A stretch of DNA of 64,000 nucleotides from Solen grandis (Eukaryota; Mollusca; Bivalvia; Adapedonta; Solenidae): positions 33,989,874 to 34,053,873 of the forward strand of contig CM037787.1 in the NCBI GenBank assembly GCA_021229015.1. Direction: 5' to 3'. A program made the position numbers and the translations under genes. Positions 58,015 through 64,000 of the stretch are shown here, one piece after another (within the stretch, counting starts at the first letter, position 1; every line of letters begins with the position of its first letter). The notes under the pieces were generated by a model. It was not told the DNA's origin, searched no databases, and saw only the letters and a list, made by a program, of their open reading frames with translations.

Positions 58015-58709
58015 GCAGTATACCCAACAGGCGTAAATTTTACAATATACCCAAAAAAAGGGGTAAAAATTTTACAAAATACCCCCAAGGCTGAAACATG
58101 TGACAATATACCCCAAACCCTAAAATGTGACAAATACCCCAAGTAAACATGTGACAATATAAAAACCGTAAACGTGAAAATTACCCCACCCCAAAAAAAT
58201 TGAAAATTTTAAACCCCAACGTAAAATGTGACAATATACCCAACCGTAAACTTTGGGGAAATATCCCCAAACGTAAACATGTGACAAAATTTCCCCAAAC
58301 CCTAAAATGTGACAATTTTTCACAAACCCTAACATGTGAAATTAAAACCCAAAGGCCCTTTAAAAATGTGACAATATACAAAAACCGTAAAAAATGTGAC
58401 AAATACACAACGTAAAAAATGGACAAATTACCACAACTTAAAAATGTGACAATTACCCCAACTAAAACATGTGGGCAAATACCCCAAAAAGTAAAAAAAT
58501 GTGACAAAATTTTCCACAAACCCCAAAAGTGCAATATACCCCCAAAAGAAAATGGACAATATCCCCCAAACCTTTTAAAAATGGACAATATACCAAACCT
58601 TAAACATTTTGACAAAATACCCAAAATGTAACATGTGACTATACCACAACTTAAAATGTGCAATATACCACAAACCCTTTAAAAATGTGACAATTCCCCA
58701 ACCAGGAAA
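58015..58709. repeat. 28-30-bp minisatellite running into an assembly gap
   Basis: Over twenty degenerate copies of AAACATGTGACAATATACCCCAAACCGT run directly into the N gap. Units vary in length because of insertions and deletions. The 160-residue minus-strand frame is the repeat read in codons and not a gene. Confidence 0.88.
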
Positions 58710-58809
58710 NNNNNNNNNNNNNNNNNNNNNNNNNNNNNNNNNNNNNNNNNNNNNNNNNNNNNNNNNNNNNNNNNNNNNNNNNNNNNNNNNNNNNNNNNNN
58801 NNNNNNNNN
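58710..58809. other. Assembly gap (100 N)
   Basis: Exactly 100 N at the end of the minisatellite; probably an unresolved extension of the array. Confidence 0.99.
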
Positions 58810-58864
58810 GAAAAGCCAAACTCTTGTAGCAGTGTTTTCCATTGATCAGAAAAAATTTTAAAAT

Positions 58865-59130
58865 TTAGCGCGGTGGACGTAATCGGGGGACGTAACACTG
58901 CGAAAAGTGTGCCCAAAGGGGTTTAAAGATGCTGATTTTAGCACTCATGGGCCCTTTTGCCCGGGTGCAAATCCCGGCAGTTTTAGTCGGTTTTTGCATG
59001 TGCGGAACCCTTCCCAAACTGGCTTGCTGTAGGTTCGTGGGTTCTACCCGGTTTGCCTCGTGCATTCGGGGTTTTTCCCCAAACATGTAATTAACGGGAC
59101 ATGCTATATGACTGAAATATTTGTCGCAGC
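58865..59130 (+). mobile_element. tRNA-derived SINE copy, diverged
   Basis: In order: GGTGCAAATCCCGGCAG (B-box-like), GGCTTGCTGTAGGTTCGTGG, GTTCTACCCGGTTTGCC, GTGCATTCGGGG, and CTATATGACTGAAATATTTG before an A-rich tail. This is the same family and orientation of parts as 38731-38992. The head is poorly preserved and no duplication was found. Confidence 0.8.
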
Positions 59131-61265
59131 AAGGGTTTAATAAATAAAAAACCCCAACAGTAATAAACCCAAAATCAATAATTGTGTGCTAAATATGTTT
59201 TTTTGGGAATTATTTAACGCCTTTTTATGCCCCCAAAGGCTAAAAAAAGGACCACTTCACCAAAAACTCTTTCCCGGGGACTTACAGTCCCCGAAACTTT
59301 AGCCTAAAATTATGAAAGTCGCGATGGAAACCCAAGAACGATCTTTTTCCGGGGGGAAAACCTACATACACCCGGTGGGATTATTGGTAAGCGTTGTGTT
59401 ATCGATTATTTGAAAGCCTCGCCATTATTTGAAAACCAACGTTATAGTGGTGCCCTTTTGACCCAAATTTTAAACTCTCGTACTTACAGCATTTTTAAAC
59501 CCAACCTTGATCGACTTAAAGATTTTGATCTCCAAAAAAAAAGAGATTCATTTATGTAAGCAGCTTTTTGGGCTGTTTGCCCTTTATAAACGATAAAGTG
59601 TCCCAAAATACCCCCCGGGTTGACAAAATGTTATGGGGCAGTCTTTGGTATTCGCATTGCAAATGGGAAAATGAAGATATATATATATTTTATATTTTTT
59701 ATATAAAAATTTTTTATTTAAAATTGTTTTTTTTTTTTACGGGTCTTTTTTTATCCATCTTTTTCTTTCATACTGATACCCTCCAAAGTTCTAAAATTAC
59801 AAATTTTGGCAAAAAAAACCTGCTCAAACCCTCAAAATCTCTAAAAATTTTTAGATAAAACTTATCTCCGATTGGACGGGTTGCAATTTTAAAGTCCCAA
59901 TAAAAACCCCTTATTTTAAAAATCAAAAAGTGGGGTCAAGGCTTTATTTCAAAATTCATCCCGTTTTGACCCTAAAATTGGGTCAAGAAAACGTCTCCTG
60001 GGAGTTTAAACCCAGTTTCAGGGGAAAAAACCCCGGGAAAAACCTTAAACTGTTAATTTTGACCCAATTTGCCCCAATCCACTAAACCCCAGACAAAATG
60101 GTTGAAAAAAGAAGCAGTTCGCATTGTACAGTACCCTAAGCAACGAAAATGGGTACCCCTATGAAAACGTTTGTAATTGAAAAGGGCTATCAGTGGGGTG
60201 GGGGGGGAAAACACTCAATGCTCTGTCCCCCACTCCGAAAGGGTTTTTAAATTTTGGTCACCGAAGTAAAGAAAAAAGGAAACTCCCCTCCAAAAAACCA
60301 TCCTACCCCCAAAATAGGGCCCGGTTTAAACCCTTTCAACTTTGACCCAAAAAATTTCAGAAGGGGGTTTGACTCCCCCTAAAACCCCAAACCTCGCAAT
60401 CCCCACAAAGAAAACCCCCAAAAAACACCAACACAGACCCCTCCCCCTTTCAAAAAAACAAAAAAACAATTACAACCATGTGGGTCACTATAACTGTGGC
60501 AAACATCCCCCACCAATTTACAGTCACCCCGAACTAAGGGCCAAAATATAGCGGAAAAAAACTCACTAAAACCCAAATTTGGGCCCCCCCTAAAAAAGAC
60601 CACTAGCAAGCCAAAAGGAAAAAAAAAGAGGTTTAGGATTTCTAATGGGCCCGATTACACAGGCTAAAACTTCCAATTTCGCAGGCCCAAAATAGATTTT
60701 AAAAAAAAACAAAAGGAAAAAATTCCAATAACAGCAGCAACTTTGATTTAACTAGATGTGGGGGGTTTTCGGAAAAAAATTGTGGCGCCGCATTTAAGCC
60801 CTGGGGTTTTATGGAAAAAAATTGACTAGAAAATCGTCTTTTGGGCAAATTATTGATAAAAACATTAAAACTATTTTGTGAGGTACAAAAAAAACACCAA
60901 ATTTACAACCCCACACACAAACCCACAATATATTTTTATATATTTTTTTTTAAATTTTTTTTTTGGGGGGGGGGGAGGGGGGGGGGGGGGAATAAAAAAA
61001 TTCAAAAAAGTTTAATATGTAATAATTTTTTGAGCAAATTTGACTATACAGTTTTCTTTGGGGTGTCAGAATGACCCAAGAATTTAAAAATTAATGTAAG
61101 AAAAATTATGACGCATTAAAACAATTTTGACGTTTAAATTTTATATATGTTTTAAATTTGTAGTCATCTTTTTCATTATTGAGTTATCAATTTTTTGGAC
61201 GAATCAGACCAATTTAGATCTATCTACTTAAATTTTTTGGGGAACTCTTCAAATACTTTACAAGT
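59131..61265. other. Unassigned low-quality DNA
   Basis: No gene is recognised. A G-rich run occurs at 60965-60990. A repeated word 'AACAGCAGCAAC' near 60730 recurs at 62338, indicating shared repeat sequence. Confidence 0.4.
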
Positions 61266-61269
61266 TAAG

Positions 61270-62270
61270 CACCCCACAAGAATTAAATCCAAAAAAAAAA
61301 AAAAAAAGGGAAAAAACTCCAAAAAAAAACAACCCGTTTCATTCTTGCACAATGCACCCTGAGATCTTTCCCCCTGTGAGGGGGTTTTAAAATTAAAACC
61401 TCAAAACTTTTCGTGTTTATGCCCAGAAAAAATGAAGTTGAAATCAACAAAGGGCAAAAAAACTCAAGGAAAAAGAGAAACAGAGTTATCATTATGTGCC
61501 TGCACTCAGACCATTTAGATCTATGAAGTTTTTAAGTAACACCTCAAAAACGTTTCGGTTTTGCCCCGACAAAAATTAAAATCTGAAAAACAACAAAGGG
61601 AAAAAAATCAGAAAAATAAAACAGATTTTCATTCTTATGCCCCTGACTACCAAAAACCTTTAGTTTTTTCCATCTTTGAAATTTCAAAGCAATATTAAAA
61701 AAACTTTTTATTTTTTATGGGTTGACAAAAATAAAAGATGAGAATCAAAAAAGGAAATAATCAGGAGGAAAAAAAAAGTGAGAGTTTTCTTATGTGAATT
61801 TCACTTTCCCCTTCAATGAGATCATCTTCTATAAAGTTTTAAGTTTAGCACCTCAAAAAAATTTTTGAGTTATGCCCTGGACAAAAATTAAGGGCTGAAA
61901 AACAACCCAAAGGGGAATTTAAATCAAAAAAATTGGAAAATCATGGTTATCATTCTTGTGCAATGCACTCCACCTCAATGGATCTATCCAAAGTTTTTTG
62001 TTTCAAAGGGGATACCTCAAATACTTTTTGAGTTATGGTTTCCCGGCCAAAAAAAAAAATTTTCAGAAAAAAAACAAAAGGGGGAATTTAAATCAGAAAA
62101 AAACGAAAATCAGAGTTTTTTATTCTTGGGGCCCCTGCACTCCCCTCTATGTGATCTATCCAATTTTTAAGTTTCAAGGTGATACCTTTAATACTTTTTC
62201 GAGTTTTTGCTCCGGACAAGAAAGTTTTGACCCCGGGGCGACACCGACGACGACGCCGACGACGGGGAAA
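61270..62270 (+). repeat. Mollusc-type tandem repeat, ~200-bp units, ending in GAC-rich tract
   Basis: Units share the words CACCTCAAAAACTTTTCG, GTTATGCCC, GACAAAAATTAA, AACAACAAAGGG, GAGTTATCATTCTTGTGC, GCACTC and GATCTAT. At least four copies start near 61400, 61545, 61850 and 62010, ending at a (GACGACGCC)-type tract (62238-62263). ORFs over it are shadows. Confidence 0.7.
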
Positions 62271-64000
62271 AATGATCCTATGTGTCTGCCCTGCTATGCA
62301 GGCGACACAAAAATCACCAGGAAAAATTTTCCCAAAACAGCAGCAACATAGATTTAAAAAATCAAACAGGAAAAATTCCCAAAAAGAAGCAAAAATTGAT
62401 TTAAAAAAATTTACACAGGGAAAAAAACAAATAAAGGGCCCAAAAAATAAAATTTCCTCCCAAAATACAAACATTTACGTCTCACTAAAGGGAAATTCTT
62501 GATCCCAAAAGATTTTCACAATTTGGGGAAACCAAAAAAATTGGGGAAAAAAGCAAGGGGGACATTAACCGTGGGTTGCTCCCTTAAAAAACAATAAATA
62601 CAGTAGACATCAAAACCAGCCTAATGCCAAAAATTAAGGTGCCAAAAAACTGCCAAAAAAATTTTGGGCTTTACTTCTCCATAAGTGACGGCAAAACCAC
62701 CTGTTTCCCCATGTTTCAGGGCCCCCCAACATGTCCAAATGCAAACCCCAAAGAAAACAAAAAAACAATGTTTTCAAAATTGCAAGGGAAAACAATCACC
62801 CCTATAAAGGATGCAAATCATACTTGTTACATAAATTGTTTTCAATTGAAAAAGAGCTTCAGGGACAGGGACGCTTGACTATTCAAAAAAGCTTGTTGGT
62901 AAAAAAAAAATGAATTTTTTTTCAATTATTGCCTTTTCATTTCCCCGTACATTAAAAAAAAATTAATTATAATATTTAATAGTTTAAATGGTTAAAAACC
63001 ATTTGGTTTAAAAGAAATAAATTTGGGAAAATTTACAAAGAAATAGTAGAAGGGCCTAATTATAAATTTCCAAATTTTCCCCCTTTAGTTTTTTATATAC
63101 AATCTTATTTTGTCAATTCCAGAATTTTGGATTTTGGTTAGTTTATGAAAAATTAAAAATTCTGTTAAGGTCAAATTTTTAAAATACTAATGATTCTTTT
63201 TAAGGGTTTGTTCAAAATTTAATTTATCATGCCTGATCTAAATAATAGAAAACTTTTGGAAATTAAACAAAATTTTAAGTTTTAAGTTTAAAGGTATTTA
63301 AAACTTGGGTTCTACTTAAATGAGTAATTTTAAAAAGGTTTAAATCTTAATGTGGAATGAGTATGAGAAAAAATTTGGTAAAATTTAACAAATTTTAATA
63401 AAAAGGGGGTTTAACTTATTTAGTATTTTAAAAGAAAACCCCAAAACATTTAAAAGGTTTCCAACATTTGTGGATACTTTTTGTAGAAATTGTGAAATTT
63501 TCCCAAAATTTGCAAGGGCCAATTGTAATTATTAAATATAATTGGTTTTGATTAACATATTAAACTTCAGTAATAATTGAATGGGAGTATAAGTTAGTTA
63601 TTAATCACGAAATTTTATTAATAAAAGGGAGTAGGACGCAAAGTATTGCAATTCTCGAATGTGGAAAAAGAAATCCTTTAAATCAGTTTTTAAATAATTT
63701 AGGATGGGATTATTTGCGGTTATGTACTCTTTATTGATGTTTGTATACACCAGGGTCTTTGTGTATGCAATATGAGCTATCAACACCAGCTATTGTGGAT
63801 TGGTGATAAAAACGCTGTATATTTGAGTATCGGTTTACATTGATACACTGTTATTCGCTATTACCGGGTTACTTCGTGGTGGAAGCGATAAAGAGTAGGT
63901 TTCCGAAAATCAGCATTTTTGTTTATCGAAATAGTACAGTCATGTTCTAGCCTGAGGGGAGATACCGGGAAAGGTTTCTTACAACGGCAGTTTATCTTAT
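62271..64000. other. Unassigned DNA; base quality recovers after ~63.5 kb
   Basis: No gene is recognised. Homopolymer-rich sequence continues to about 63500; the last ~450 bases look like ordinary sequence again. Confidence 0.4.

Noticed and set aside
58181..58663. 160-residue minus-strand ORF with cysteine/histidine periodicity
   Set aside because: It is the 28-30-bp minisatellite read in codons; the repeat continues through stops and shifts on both sides.
58015..58709. Regularly spaced repeats that might suggest a CRISPR array
   Set aside because: Units are directly adjacent with no distinct spacers, and the setting is a eukaryotic genome.

Overview
This is AT-rich animal genomic DNA, most probably from a mollusc and likely a bivalve. 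The reasons are: split genes with GT-AG introns; an HSPA12-type Hsp70 gene, a family strongly expanded in bivalves; a tRNA-derived SINE of a type I associate with mollusc genomes; and 'aacaagaggcccatgatggcc'-type interspersed repeats. No bacterial genes, operons, rRNA or CRISPR are visible. Species cannot be named from the sequence.

Layout. 2.2-6.5 kb: five in-phase exons of an HSPA12-like gene on the + strand; its 3' part is not found. 8.6-9.2 kb: a near-perfect 628-bp palindromic element. 10.1 kb: a 100-N gap. 11.05-15.15 kb: a non-LTR retrotransposon RT fragment (- strand), split by a 3.4-kb foldback element (11702-15098) with long CpG-rich inverted arms and a 6-bp target duplication. 15.7-19.0 kb: a decayed BEL/Pao LTR-retrotransposon interior. 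15.5 kb and 19.5-30.4 kb: a diverged AT-rich repeat family (here 'repeat A'), broken up by mollusc interspersed repeats and by a 4.83-kb TIR element (24231-29064, TA duplication). 30.57-30.75 kb: the terminal exon of an SLC17 (sialin/vesicular anion transporter) gene. 32.0-32.6 kb: minisatellite. 37.6-39.0 kb: SINE copies and a 107-bp palindrome. 39.3-40.3 kb: two N-terminal exons of a second SLC17 gene.

The main discovery is at 40427-55538: a complete-looking Polinton/Maverick of 15.1 kb, sitting in the intron right after the second SLC17 exon. It has AG...CT termini, a perfect 6-bp target duplication (CACGCA), ~130-bp terminal inverted repeats, a minus-strand retroviral-type integrase and a plus-strand protein-primed family-B DNA polymerase. 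Further presumed structural genes are broken by frameshifts. Each TIR is itself a module bounded by inverted copies of the element's own terminal sequence.

From about 43 kb to 63.5 kb the bases are dominated by homopolymer runs that break every reading frame. This looks like poor consensus quality rather than biology, so the long ORFs there are mostly artefacts and gene boundaries are approximate. After the Polinton come a 28-30-bp minisatellite ending in a second 100-N gap, another SINE, and a ~200-bp-period mollusc tandem repeat. The last 400 bases are clean but hold nothing recognisable.

The host genes are interrupted fragments in a region dominated by at least seven layers of mobile elements. 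Several insertions can be ordered because the disrupted target can be read across the insertion.
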